Source: JAMIFV01 sp035906055
Lineage (GTDB): Bacteria; Pseudomonadota; Alphaproteobacteria; Rickettsiales; JABCZZ01
Length of the DNA: 13,985 nucleotides
Direction: 5' to 3'
NCBI GenBank assembly: GCA_035906055.1
Contig: JAMIFV010000064.1
Coordinates: forward strand, 1 to 13,985
The notes under the pieces are model-generated. The model searched no databases, had not been told where the DNA came from, and worked only from the letters and a program-made list of their open reading frames with translations. Of this stretch, positions 1 through 6,590 are shown in pieces. The position numbers and the translations under genes were made by a program. Positions within the stretch are counted from its first letter, which is position 1. Every line of letters begins with the position of its first letter.

Positions 1-154
1 GGTCAGCAATGACCTCACGAAGCCGTTGAAAATAGTAGCAGGCCGTCTTGAAGTTTACGCCAACCAGACTGGCAGCACAGCGGGCAGTTGCACCGGCTAC
101 AAAATGCTCCAGTAACTTAGCCTGAATAACGTTACTTAATCTGCTCTTCCTCAT
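1..154 (-). CDS. IS1595-family transposase, N-terminal fragment (runs off the left edge)
   Basis: The minus strand from ATG at 154 reads through the window edge without a stop, giving 51 residues that begin MRKSRLSNVIQAKLLEHFVA and continue with a helix-turn-helix-like segment (ATARCAASLVGVNFKTA, then YYFQRLREVIAD). This start, including the segment resembling 'LVGVNRKTAAYYFHRLR', is typical of IS1595/IS1016-type transposases, which carry a DDE catalytic domain further downstream, here outside the window. Whether the full gene is intact cannot be judged. Confidence 0.75.
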   Translation of the reverse strand, partial: MRKSRLSNVIQAKLLEHFVAGATARCAASLVGVNFKTACYYFQRLREVIAD

Positions 155-197
155 ACTGTCCTTGATAACACTTTATTGCGTTATCTGGTACAGCCCC
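1..197 (-). mobile_element. IS1595-family insertion sequence, 5' end only
   Basis: The element is recognised from the N-terminus of its transposase (read on the minus strand from 154). The probable terminal inverted repeat is GGGGCTGTACCAGATAA, read on the minus strand from 197, just outside the coding region. Between repeat and start codon is a 6-bp inverted repeat (GATAAC 164-169, GTTATC 180-185) that could be a transposase-promoter operator. The rest of the element lies left of the window. The end falls 26 bp from the stop codon of the zinc-ribbon gene, so insertion appears not to have broken that gene. The exact end is inferred, because the other terminal repeat and target duplication are not visible. 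Confidence 0.6.
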
Positions 198-223
198 TTA
201 TATGATATTTTTATGGCTTTAAT

Positions 224-511
224 TTAGGTGGTCAGCTTTTTCTCCTGCTGCCCACATTCAGCACATTGCCACGTTTCTCGATTCGCACCTAAGTCACCAA
301 ATTGTGAATCAGCAACACTATTTATCATTCGCATAGAACGATTACCACAGTACTTACAGGGTGCTGCGGGAACTTTATCAGGCAATACATTTTTTGCCTC
401 AAGTTGCGCTATCCGTGCTTCAAGTGCTGCAATACGTTCAGGCAATACCTTTAATGTTTTCCATATAGGAATAGAGTCAAGTATCTTTAAGAAATCTGAA
501 ACTGAAATCAT
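224..511 (-). CDS. Small zinc-ribbon protein with coiled coil, last gene of the putative defence operon
   Basis: A 95-residue protein of unknown function. Residues 1-22 are mixed amphipathic. Residues about 24-40 form a short Ala/Leu/Glu coiled-coil segment (RIAALEARIAQLEAK). The C-terminal half carries two CxxC pairs, C52-K-Y-C55-G and C83-A-E-C86-G, spaced as in a rubredoxin-like zinc ribbon. It begins 7 nt after the stop of the Abi-alpha-like gene and is surely co-transcribed with it. An AGGG-type ribosome binding site lies directly upstream of the ATG. The coiled coil suggests oligomerisation or docking to a partner encoded in the operon, and the ribbon could bind nucleic acid or simply stabilise the fold. 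It is the last gene before the IS1595 end. Confidence 0.7.
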   Translation of the reverse strand: MISVSDFLKILDSIPIWKTLKVLPERIAALEARIAQLEAKNVLPDKVPAAPCKYCGNRSMRMINSVADSQFGDLGANRETWQCAECGQQEKKLTT

Positions 512-518
512 AACCCTA

Positions 519-1427
519 TTAAGCCAGTTCGGTTGAAGTTTTTTTTTTGTTTTTAGTCACTTTCATTTCACATGCCTTCATAAGTTCTTTCCCTAGAGCT
601 GTGAATATATAGTTCATTTCAGGCACAGTAATCTGACTGTGATAACCCAACATACCACCGTTGCCTAACTGTATAGAGCCTTTAGAAGCGTACTCTTTTA
701 CACCCGCCGCACCAAATACCAGTTCTAATATTTCCCCTATGAGTGCTTGAAACTTTTGTGGTTCTATTGCTGCAAACTGCTTACTGAAAGGCGCATTATT
801 ATTGGGTAATGCCACAAGTAGCCCACTAGCATTAAAATGCCGAGGTCTAAATGTAATGCAACGAATACGTGTTAGATTCTGTATTGCCACAGCCTGAACA
901 TCGACAGTAAACTTGCGCCACTTTGTTTCTGCAATCGCGTTCATATCTTTGTTGAAAACAGTTATCTCCTGCGGAGTGCGGAAATGCGTTTTCTGTTCAC
1001 ATGCCCATAATAATTCTAGAAGGGCTGCTTCCGGTGCAGAGATAGCACGCAATATTTCAACATACACTTTCTTCACCGTTTCTTTTCCATCAGGTGATAT
1101 TGCATTAGTTATCAGCCGCGCCCATAATTCTTGTACACTTTCATCTTCTTCATATGACGCAGCTTCAATAGTGCGTATAGAGTCGCCTGTAGATAAAGCT
1201 TTCAGTTGTTCAGGGGTGTAGCCTCTTTCCTTACAAAGTTTTTGTATCTTTTCATGAATGTTGAGTGCATTTTTGATGCGCCAATATCTTGTTGTTTCAT
1301 CAAAAATAGTGCTAAGGTTGTTTGCAGCAGGGCCAAGTATGCGTCCCATACCACCACACACATCTTGTCCTGCATTGATAATTGCTTGCCCCGCGCCCTT
1401 ACCAGCTTCTTCACTAAATCCTGTCAT
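519..1427 (-). CDS. Abi-alpha / DUF4393-like protein, putative abortive-infection effector
   Basis: A 302-residue protein. Residues 8-36 are Gly/Ala-rich (GKGAGQAIINAGQDVCGG, then RILGPAANNL), followed by a charged helical region (45-75). Then comes the block most like the Abi-alpha (DUF4393) family, an acidic stretch followed by SVQELWARLITNAI at 97-110, matching the 'eLqelWAnLLanA' pattern of that family. DUF4393 proteins are linked to abortive phage infection and are usually membrane- or lipid-associated. I see no catalytic motif. It starts 31 nt after the 280-aa protein gene, with AGGACG upstream of the ATG as ribosome binding site, and is followed 7 nt later by the zinc-ribbon gene. Its position in an operon divergent from a WYL repressor supports a defence role, but killing activity is an inference. 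Confidence 0.65.
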   Translation of the reverse strand: MTGFSEEAGKGAGQAIINAGQDVCGGMGRILGPAANNLSTIFDETTRYWRIKNALNIHEKIQKLCKERGYTPEQLKALSTGDSIRTIEAASYEEDESVQELWARLITNAISPDGKETVKKVYVEILRAISAPEAALLELLWACEQKTHFRTPQEITVFNKDMNAIAETKWRKFTVDVQAVAIQNLTRIRCITFRPRHFNASGLLVALPNNNAPFSKQFAAIEPQKFQALIGEILELVFGAAGVKEYASKGSIQLGNGGMLGYHSQITVPEMNYIFTALGKELMKACEMKVTKNKKKTSTELA

Positions 1428-1458
1428 ATACGTCCTATTTAATTAATAGATGCTGCCG

Positions 1459-2301
1459 CTATGCAATCTCAGGCTCTACTTTTTGTTCAGTTGATTCTTG
1501 TGGCTGATAGCTTATTTTTATTGGCAAATCTGTCATAGCGTAATGAACAAATTGCTTACCAAGTTCGGTCAGTTCATATTGTTCATTATCATCAAACGCA
1601 GAGACCATAGTATTGCTACCAGTACCTCTGGTTTTTGAGGCTGAGGGCTTCTTGATATAATTGCCGTAGTAATCTGTCTCGCGATGCTGACGTATCACGC
1701 CACCTGTAGAAAGATCACGGATAAGTAACTTAAATAAATCCGCTTCTGCTGAATCTTCGCGTACTCGCCCTTTACCAAGATTGTGCCAAATGCTACCTCG
1801 CGTTATTCCATTATTGTTACGGTAGATTTCACCAATTACAGCGAAGTGAAACTCCGAATACATTTGAAGCCAATCAAGAAAAAGCCGCACCACGTCATCG
1901 CTGCATGTTTGTGATGCACCCGCATTAGCTAATATATTGCGTATCAACTCTCGCTTGGTAACACTTTCAACACCTGCCCAATTACGAAATGCCTTTTTTA
2001 CTAGGGACTGGTATTCTTCAGATTTAATGCGTTTTGCGATTTCTTCATCATGTACATCTAGACGTGCAGTGATACCCAAAATGGTTTCCTGCTTTTCACG
2101 CATTTCTTCTTCAAGCATTTTCATCCACGCCTGAAGAAACTCATTTACCTTCTTTTGTTCTTTTTCAGACCATGCACCTGCGGCAGCAGACAATAATCCA
2201 CCAGCAAATGGAACTGCTCCGCCTACAGCCTGTAATGCACCGCGTATCAAGGCATTTTTATTAGAACCAGATACTGGGACGTCCTTGCTTGCATCAGTCA
2301 T
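1459..2301 (-). CDS. Uncharacterised 280-aa protein with Gly/Ala-rich hydrophobic segment, putative defence component
   Basis: No firm family name comes to mind, though it resembles conserved hypothetical proteins of mobile elements. Residues 21-44 form a Gly/Ala-rich hydrophobic segment (core VGGAVPFAGGLLSAAAGAW) that could be a membrane-inserting helix. Residues 45-105 are strongly charged and helical, probably coiled coil. At 104-129 is AFRNWAG followed by RELIRNILANAGA, which recalls the 'LWARLITNAI' block of the neighbouring Abi-alpha-like protein. Residues about 155-255 look like a winged-helix-type domain (ITRGSIWHNLGKGRVREDS, then LFKLLIRDLSTGGVIRQH). The start has GAGG 7 nt upstream, overlapping the stop of the DUF2188-like gene, so translational coupling is likely. 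The layout suggests a sensor fused to a membrane-active segment, which is inference. Confidence 0.65.
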   Translation of the reverse strand: MTDASKDVPVSGSNKNALIRGALQAVGGAVPFAGGLLSAAAGAWSEKEQKKVNEFLQAWMKMLEEEMREKQETILGITARLDVHDEEIAKRIKSEEYQSLVKKAFRNWAGVESVTKRELIRNILANAGASQTCSDDVVRLFLDWLQMYSEFHFAVIGEIYRNNNGITRGSIWHNLGKGRVREDSAEADLFKLLIRDLSTGGVIRQHRETDYYGNYIKKPSASKTRGTGSNTMVSAFDDNEQYELTELGKQFVHYAMTDLPIKISYQPQESTEQKVEPEIA

Positions 2302-2309
2302 GACAAACC

Positions 2310-2552
2310 TCAGTGTTTGGTATCTTTGGATGAGCGAGGGTCATTACCCGGAGCAACCGTATCAGAGTCACGCCACTTGCCATCACGACCTTGGATGCGT
2401 ACTTCTCCTCCGCCTAGTTTTTGTACTGTCTTTTTGGCAGCGCGTTCTGCATCACTCTGTTTGCTATGAGTGCTTTCAGCAGTCTTTACACCGGCTTTCT
2501 TCACCGACCAATCTGAGCCATTCTTAACAACAAACCTATCATTTTTGGACAT
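2310..2552 (-). CDS. DUF2188-like small protein, first gene of the putative defence operon
   Basis: An 80-residue basic protein beginning MSKNDRFVVKNGSDWSVKK, with the central signature AERAAKKTVQKLGGGEVRIQ and the tail GRDGKW, DSDTVAPGNDP. These match the DUF2188 family of short proteins common in bacteria and mobile elements, whose molecular role is unknown. I chose the ATG at 2552 because AGAAGGA lies 8 nt upstream. A longer reading from 2600 adds 16 residues that have no ribosome binding site and run into the regulatory region. The stop overlaps the ribosome binding site of the next gene. It is the promoter-proximal member of the four-gene minus-strand operon. Confidence 0.75.
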   Translation of the reverse strand: MSKNDRFVVKNGSDWSVKKAGVKTAESTHSKQSDAERAAKKTVQKLGGGEVRIQGRDGKWRDSDTVAPGNDPRSSKDTKH

Positions 2553-2603
2553 AGTCTTTATTCCTTCTATGGTATTAGCGGTTGAATGGTATTGATACAC
2601 ATG

Positions 2604-2657
2604 TTAGGGTAACCTAATCATAAAAAACCCATATCATCATCATTATGATTAGGTCAA
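2604..2657. promoter_or_regulatory. Putative operator: perfect 12-bp inverted repeat with an extra half-site, overlapping a candidate promoter
   Basis: ACCTAATCATAA (2612-2623) is repeated as its exact reverse complement at 2643-2654, with 19 bp between. A third half-site, TTAGG at 2604-2608, forms a second small palindrome with CCTAA at 2613-2617. On the minus strand the right arm overlaps TTGACC (rc of 2652-2657), a good -35 box; the -10 is less clear (TATGGG or GATATG, 16-18 nt further). The repeat lies in the 132-bp gap between the divergent WYL regulator and the DUF2188-like gene. CapW/BrxR-type dimers are known to bind inverted repeats next to their own gene, so this is the obvious autoregulatory operator. 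The binding itself is inferred. Confidence 0.6.
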
Positions 2658-2684
2658 CGATTTATTAGTATCGGGATATATTTC

Positions 2685-3587
2685 ATGCCAGACATACCGC
2701 AAAGCCAAAAAGAAAGACTGAATTACATAGACTTTCTTGTGTTTTTTACGGGACAGATTAGAAGGGCCGATTTAATGAAACGCTTTGGTATCGCAGAAGC
2801 GGCAGCTACACGCGACCTCAGTGTTTATCAAGACTCTGCTCCTGAGAACATTTTATATGACCATGCATTGAAGGCATATTTGATAACAAAGAAGTTCAAG
2901 TGCCATTTTGTTGCAGAAATAGATGGAAAAAATCTTCTACTTGCACTCGTACATGGTATGGGCGATGGATTTGGTGCCTCTCATACTCCACTCGTGCCTT
3001 GCGAATTACCGTCACGCTTACACGCCCCAAATATCCGGCACTTTGCTACCGTTTCAAGAGCAATATTTAATAAACGCGCCTTACGAATTAACTATATATC
3101 TTCTGGCTCTGGGGAAAGTAGCCGCATCATAGTTCCCTTTTCATTCGCAGGAAATGGATTGCGTTGGCATGTAAGAGCCTATGACAGAAAGCGCGAACAT
3201 TTTTGTGACTTTGTTATTAATAGAATTACAAAAGCAGACATACTTGAAGAAGAACCGATTAATGAACAGGAATTAAAAGAAAATGATATCGAGTGGAATC
3301 GGCGCGTAGAGCTAGAAATCACTCCTCATCCATCCTTAAAATCAAAAGCATTTGTTGCGCTAGAACACGGTATGCAGGATGGCGTCCTAAAGCATAAAGT
3401 ACGCGCCGCTATGGCGGGATATATTTTGCGCTTGTGGAATGTTGATTGCACGGATGAACATAGTTTGCCTAAAAATCCCAACGAGGAGAAAGATATTAGA
3501 ACCGAATATCAATTATGGCTTAAAAACAGGGACGCATTAAGGGATATTGAAAGTATGCACATGGCACCCGGTTTTAAAAAAAGATAG
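2685..3587 (+). CDS. WYL-domain transcriptional regulator of the BrxR/CapW type
   Basis: A 300-residue protein with the three-part layout of BrxR/CapW repressors. A winged helix-turn-helix spans about 10-70 (RLNYIDFLVFFTGQIRRADL, then FGIAEAAATRDLSVYQ). The WYL domain spans about 120-185 (AIFNKRALRINY, IIVPFSFAGNGLRWHVRAYD), with the WYL-like core WHV at 161-163 and Arg164. The C-terminal WCX domain spans about 205-282 (VELEITPHPSL, LEHGMQDGVLKHKVRAAMAG). Regulators of this type repress BREX and CBASS loci and are thought to respond to a ligand or nucleic acid signal through the WYL domain. It is divergent from the four-gene operon, shares the inverted-repeat region with it, and precedes the polymerase-like gene by 30 nt. 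The start has no clear ribosome binding site, so its message may have a very short leader. Confidence 0.85.
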   Translation: MPDIPQSQKERLNYIDFLVFFTGQIRRADLMKRFGIAEAAATRDLSVYQDSAPENILYDHALKAYLITKKFKCHFVAEIDGKNLLLALVHGMGDGFGASHTPLVPCELPSRLHAPNIRHFATVSRAIFNKRALRINYISSGSGESSRIIVPFSFAGNGLRWHVRAYDRKREHFCDFVINRITKADILEEEPINEQELKENDIEWNRRVELEITPHPSLKSKAFVALEHGMQDGVLKHKVRAAMAGYILRLWNVDCTDEHSLPKNPNEEKDIRTEYQLWLKNRDALRDIESMHMAPGFKKR

Positions 3588-3617
3588 ATATACTGCACGA
3601 ACAGGCAGGTTTACATC

Positions 3618-5099
3618 ATGGGCGGTTTAACTTCAGTACAGCAGCAGTTGATAGATAGCCTTCCTAACCAATTCCCATTATCTTACCCACTGGACAGATT
3701 CCTATGGCTTGAATCAAAGCCCCTAGATGAGCTAGTCAGCCAGCTTGTTAGTGAGATAGTTGCAGCCCGTACTGGCCGGAAGCGCAAACAAGATGCTGAA
3801 GAAAAGCTATGGTTTTTTGTAAAGCTACTCCTGCTGCACTTGCTAATGCTGCACAAGTTTCCGCGATGGACACGACTCGCCCTACCCAAAGGCGCAGGTA
3901 ATTACACTGTTAAAGGCCGTTACAGCCAGTCCATACTGAGTTATGCCACCATGAAGGAGGCGTATGACCGACTAAAGGAATTAGGCTACATTGACGTACT
4001 GAATGGACACTGGAACGAGGATACCAAGAAAGGCAAAGTCACCCGTGTAGATGCCACCCCGAAACTTGTTACGTTGCTTGATGCAATCTTCCCAGAGAAG
4101 CTGGTTATCTTTACCCGGCATCCCAATGAAGAGACCATTATCCAAAAGGATGAAGATAAGAAACGGATTGAATACCGGGATACTCCCTATAGCAACGCTG
4201 CACGGAAGAACCTACAAATCATCAATGCCTGTCTCAGCTGCCATTGGTATGATTTAGAGCTAAGCAATGAGCAGTTTAATGCACTTGCTAAGGCAATGGC
4301 ACACAAACATGAGAGGGATAAAACCAAGCCTCAGCAATTAAACCTGACCGCCAGAAGCCTATATCGTGTCTTCAATGATGGCCATACATGGAAGCAGAAA
4401 GATAACTTCAAACGGGGTGGCCGTTATTATGGCGGCTGGTGGGAAAGTATCCCTCGTGATTATCGTCGGTTTATTACCATTGACCATAAGCATACTGTAG
4501 AAGTGGACTATGCCAACCTGCACCCACAAATGCTATATGCTGAACAAGGCATAAAGCTGCAAGGTGATGCTTATACCATTCCGGGCGTTAGAGACCGTGA
4601 TATGTGCAAGCTGGCATTTCAGAAGTTGCTCAATGGTGGCAAGGACTTGAAGATACCTGATGATTATGATGAAGCTGCTATCGGCATGGGTTGGAATAGC
4701 TTACTTGCTGCATTAGAAACCAAACATGCTCCTATCCGGCGACACTTCAGAACAGGGTACGGTTCACGCCTTCAGTGCATAGATTCTGAGATATTAGAGC
4801 AGGTGCTTCTACACTTTACCAAGCAGGATAGACCCTGCCTCCCTATTCATGATAGTGTCATTATTCACTACGCAATGGCAGATGAACTCAAGGCTGTCAT
4901 GTTAGCCGAATATCAGAAGAGATTTGGACACGAGATTAACTTTAAGTCTGATGATAATTACCAGTTTTTTGTTGAGCACTATACAGGACAAGGCGAAGAG
5001 ACACGAACGATTGAGACTATCTTGGCAGATTCAGAGGATAGCCTTTATGAATCAAGATGGGATTCATGGTGCAGCCAGAAGGACAAGAATAACCAATAA
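3618..5099 (+). CDS. Orphan family A DNA polymerase-like protein with N-terminal winged helix
   Basis: A 493-residue protein with two parts. Residues about 60-155 look like a winged-helix DNA-binding domain (SYATMKEAYDRLKELGYIDV, then VTRVDATPKLVTLL). Residues about 265-415 carry the palm signature of family A polymerases. Motif A is VEVDYANLHPQMLY with Asp297. Motif B is R327-x3-K331-x7-N339-G340, with the same spacing as RxxxK-x7-YG in Pol I. Motif C is LPIHDSV with His411 and Asp412 (HDS instead of HDE). There is no room for a 3'-5' or 5'-3' exonuclease, and the whole protein is much shorter than Pol I. It follows the WYL regulator by 30 nt on the same strand and is probably co-transcribed. 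It may be a replication protein of the mobile element or an effector of the defence locus. Polymerase activity is inferred. Confidence 0.65.
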   Translation: MGGLTSVQQQLIDSLPNQFPLSYPLDRFLWLESKPLDELVSQLVSEIVAARTGRKRKQDAEEKLWFFVKLLLLHLLMLHKFPRWTRLALPKGAGNYTVKGRYSQSILSYATMKEAYDRLKELGYIDVLNGHWNEDTKKGKVTRVDATPKLVTLLDAIFPEKLVIFTRHPNEETIIQKDEDKKRIEYRDTPYSNAARKNLQIINACLSCHWYDLELSNEQFNALAKAMAHKHERDKTKPQQLNLTARSLYRVFNDGHTWKQKDNFKRGGRYYGGWWESIPRDYRRFITIDHKHTVEVDYANLHPQMLYAEQGIKLQGDAYTIPGVRDRDMCKLAFQKLLNGGKDLKIPDDYDEAAIGMGWNSLLAALETKHAPIRRHFRTGYGSRLQCIDSEILEQVLLHFTKQDRPCLPIHDSVIIHYAMADELKAVMLAEYQKRFGHEINFKSDDNYQFFVEHYTGQGEETRTIETILADSEDSLYESRWDSWCSQKDKNNQ

Positions 5100-5242
5100 G
5101 TCTGCGGTTACATCATTACTTGTAATGGGAACAGTATTATTAATATATTACAGTGCAATATATGTAACAATTGGTGATTTTATCTGAGCATATCTATCAT
5201 GTATGGAGGGAATTGCCGTTTTTAGCGGATGCTTATAGTTAC

Positions 5243-5294
5243 TATATATGAAGGGAATTATGCCCTCTGAGGGGAACATACTCCTTCTATATAT
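5243..5294. repeat. Imperfect inverted repeat in the gene-free stretch 5100-5350
   Basis: TATATATGAAGG (5243-5254) faces CCTTCTATATAT (5283-5294), which can pair if one base is bulged; inside it are GGG/CCC/GGGG blocks that can form smaller hairpins. A related motif, TATGGAGGGAATTGCC, lies at 5212-5227 and is echoed by GAAGGGAATT at 5250-5259. It lies between convergent genes (polymerase-like on plus, small membrane protein on minus) and may act as a bidirectional terminator, although no T-run follows. I see no gene in 5100-5350. Confidence 0.3.
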
Positions 5295-5350
5295 GGGGCG
5301 TATTAGAGGTTAATTGTCTGATATAGAACAAATAGGCCCGGGAAAACGGC

Positions 5351-5683
5351 TTATCCGACAAATCCCTGCCTCCGAGCCTCGGCAATCATCGCTAATTGCT
5401 TCCCTCCATAATACTCCCGCACGAACGACTTTGCAGCCGGGGCGACACTGGAACCTGCCAGATACCCCACCTTAAACACCCTGTAATTTGCCTCTACGGG
5501 ACTTATTCCAGCAGAGAGCATCCCAAGATACATGAACGCCCGGACGGTGAGTAATCCCCTCCGTAGCGTCCAATACCAAGCCCCTACGGCTATGCCAACC
5601 ACCACCCAGCCATTTACCCGTAGCTCCTCAAGAATCAGCAGCCCGGTAGCAACCCCAAACAGGTATAAGATGATTCTTCTCAT
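5351..5683 (-). CDS. Small inner-membrane protein of unknown function
   Basis: A 110-residue protein from the ATG at 5683, chosen because TAAGG lies 5 nt upstream; an earlier ATG at 5701 would add MRCKAI and has no ribosome binding site. Two hydrophobic segments at the N-terminus (IILYLFGVATGLLILEEL and WVVVGIAVGAWYW) suggest two membrane helices. A moderately hydrophobic stretch (VRAFMYLGMLSAGI) follows, then a soluble, charged tail (residues about 82-110). I do not recognise the family. It is on the same strand as the outer-membrane protein gene, about 80 nt downstream of that gene's stop, and could be read from the same message. Confidence 0.5.
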   Translation of the reverse strand: MRRIILYLFGVATGLLILEELRVNGWVVVGIAVGAWYWTLRRGLLTVRAFMYLGMLSAGISPVEANYRVFKVGYLAGSSVAPAAKSFVREYYGGKQLAMIAEARRQGFVG

Positions 5684-5762
5684 AATGGCCTTACAGCGCA
5701 TAAACGAGGCATCCCGCCCTGTAGGAAACAGCCAAGGCAGGATACCCGCTTATAATCGCCTA

Positions 5763-6449
5763 TCAGAAAGCGTAGTTAATGCCGACTGCACCTGTCCATG
5801 CGCCATCGGCCAGCTTGTCACCTGAGTCTTTGAAATGCACATCCACATAGCGCACCATGCCACGCAGGTTTACATGGTCGGTAACAGCGTATTGCAGACC
5901 TGCACCAACACGAAGCGCAGTATCACTGGAATCATCGGAAGCACTGCCATTAGCCAGAGCAAAGCCACCTGCGACAATAGTACCGTTCACCGTTGTCTTG
6001 GCTTTATATCTGCCTACACCCACAGAGCCGATAGCTTCCAGTTTATCAGCAAGTGGCAGGTAGCCATTTGCATCTATGTGCCAGCCAGTAATGCGTGTAT
6101 CGTTTGTACCAGACGTTCCGGCAAGAAAGTCCGTTCCGCTGAGTGATTTGCTTTCTTCAGAGCTACGCAGATACCCCAATTCAAAGCCAAGATGATTGCC
6201 AATCCTCGCCCCGATATTAGGCACAACGGCATGGTAGCCACTGGTATTGAGCTTGCCGGAAAAGTCATTTGTGCCGTTGCTATCAAAGTCAGCAGACTGC
6301 TTCTTAATGTTGGCGGAGATATAGTTGTATTCCAGCCCAACATAGGGACGGATGCTCCAACCATTCAAGCTGGTGTTAGTATCTGCCGCAATAGCAGATG
6401 TGCTGATGCTGGCAGCAAGGATAGCAATTAAAGAGATAGTAGATTTCAT
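5763..6449 (-). CDS. Outer-membrane beta-barrel protein (porin/OmpA-barrel type)
   Basis: A 228-residue protein with a clear signal peptide (MKSTISLIAILAASISTSAIA, cleavage near residue 22). The mature part alternates polar and aromatic residues as in amphipathic strands (WSIRPYVGLEYNYI, LGFELGYLRSS, LRVGAGLQYAV, LRGMVRYVDVHF). It ends in GINYAF, and a terminal Phe is the usual BamA-recognition signal of outer-membrane barrels. Its size suits an eight-stranded barrel of the OmpA/Opa/surface-antigen type. The gene begins about 20 nt after the terminator of the candidate C4-like RNA, with no evident promoter of its own between them, so expression may depend on read-through. It could be a surface-altering cargo gene of the island; ligand and role are unknown. 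Confidence 0.75.
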   Translation of the reverse strand: MKSTISLIAILAASISTSAIAADTNTSLNGWSIRPYVGLEYNYISANIKKQSADFDSNGTNDFSGKLNTSGYHAVVPNIGARIGNHLGFELGYLRSSEESKSLSGTDFLAGTSGTNDTRITGWHIDANGYLPLADKLEAIGSVGVGRYKAKTTVNGTIVAGGFALANGSASDDSSDTALRVGAGLQYAVTDHVNLRGMVRYVDVHFKDSGDKLADGAWTGAVGINYAF

Positions 6450-6470
6450 CGGTCTTGACCCTTTCTTTAG

Positions 6471-6500
6471 ATAAAAGAAACCGCCAGAGGTGGCTCTGGC
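6471..6500 (-). terminator. Rho-independent terminator upstream of the barrel protein gene
   Basis: On the minus strand GCCAGAG (rc of 6494-6500) and CTCTGGC (rc of 6483-6489) form a perfect 7-bp stem with a 4-nt loop, followed by GGTTTCTTTTAT. This is a standard intrinsic terminator. It would end a transcript coming from the right, that is the structured RNA region, just before the start codon of the barrel protein gene at 6449. Confidence 0.65.
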
Positions 6501-6590
6501 AGCCGGGTGTTCAAAACCGTTACACTAGAAACGGCGCGATGACCTTTACCTTGCGGCTGGACATACGCCATCGCCACCCGGCCATAAGAC
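6483..6590 (-). ncRNA. Candidate C4-like phage antisense RNA
   Basis: Read on the minus strand, the region folds as a compact three-way junction. The closing stem is GCCGGGTG (rc of 6575-6582) with CACCCGGC (rc of 6502-6509). One inner stem is GCGATG/CATCGC (6569-6574 with 6536-6541) and the other is CCGTT/AACGG (6530-6534 with 6517-6521). It ends in the intrinsic terminator described separately. The 3' half is complementary, with few mismatches, to 6657-6683, as expected for an antisense/target pair. C4 RNA of phages P1 and P7 is a small structured antisense RNA of this general kind, often located near ash/icd-like reading frames. The family name is from memory of the motif style and needs a covariance-model search. 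The 5' end is a guess. Confidence 0.4.

Noticed and set aside
228..536. Plus-strand frame opposite the zinc-ribbon gene
   Set aside because: The minus-strand frame has paired CxxC motifs, a ribosome binding site and operon context; the opposite frame has none of these.
4924..5187. An 87-codon frame overlapping the end of the polymerase-like gene with a hydrophobic C-terminus
   Set aside because: Most of it is an out-of-frame reading of the polymerase-like gene and no ribosome binding site supports a separate start.
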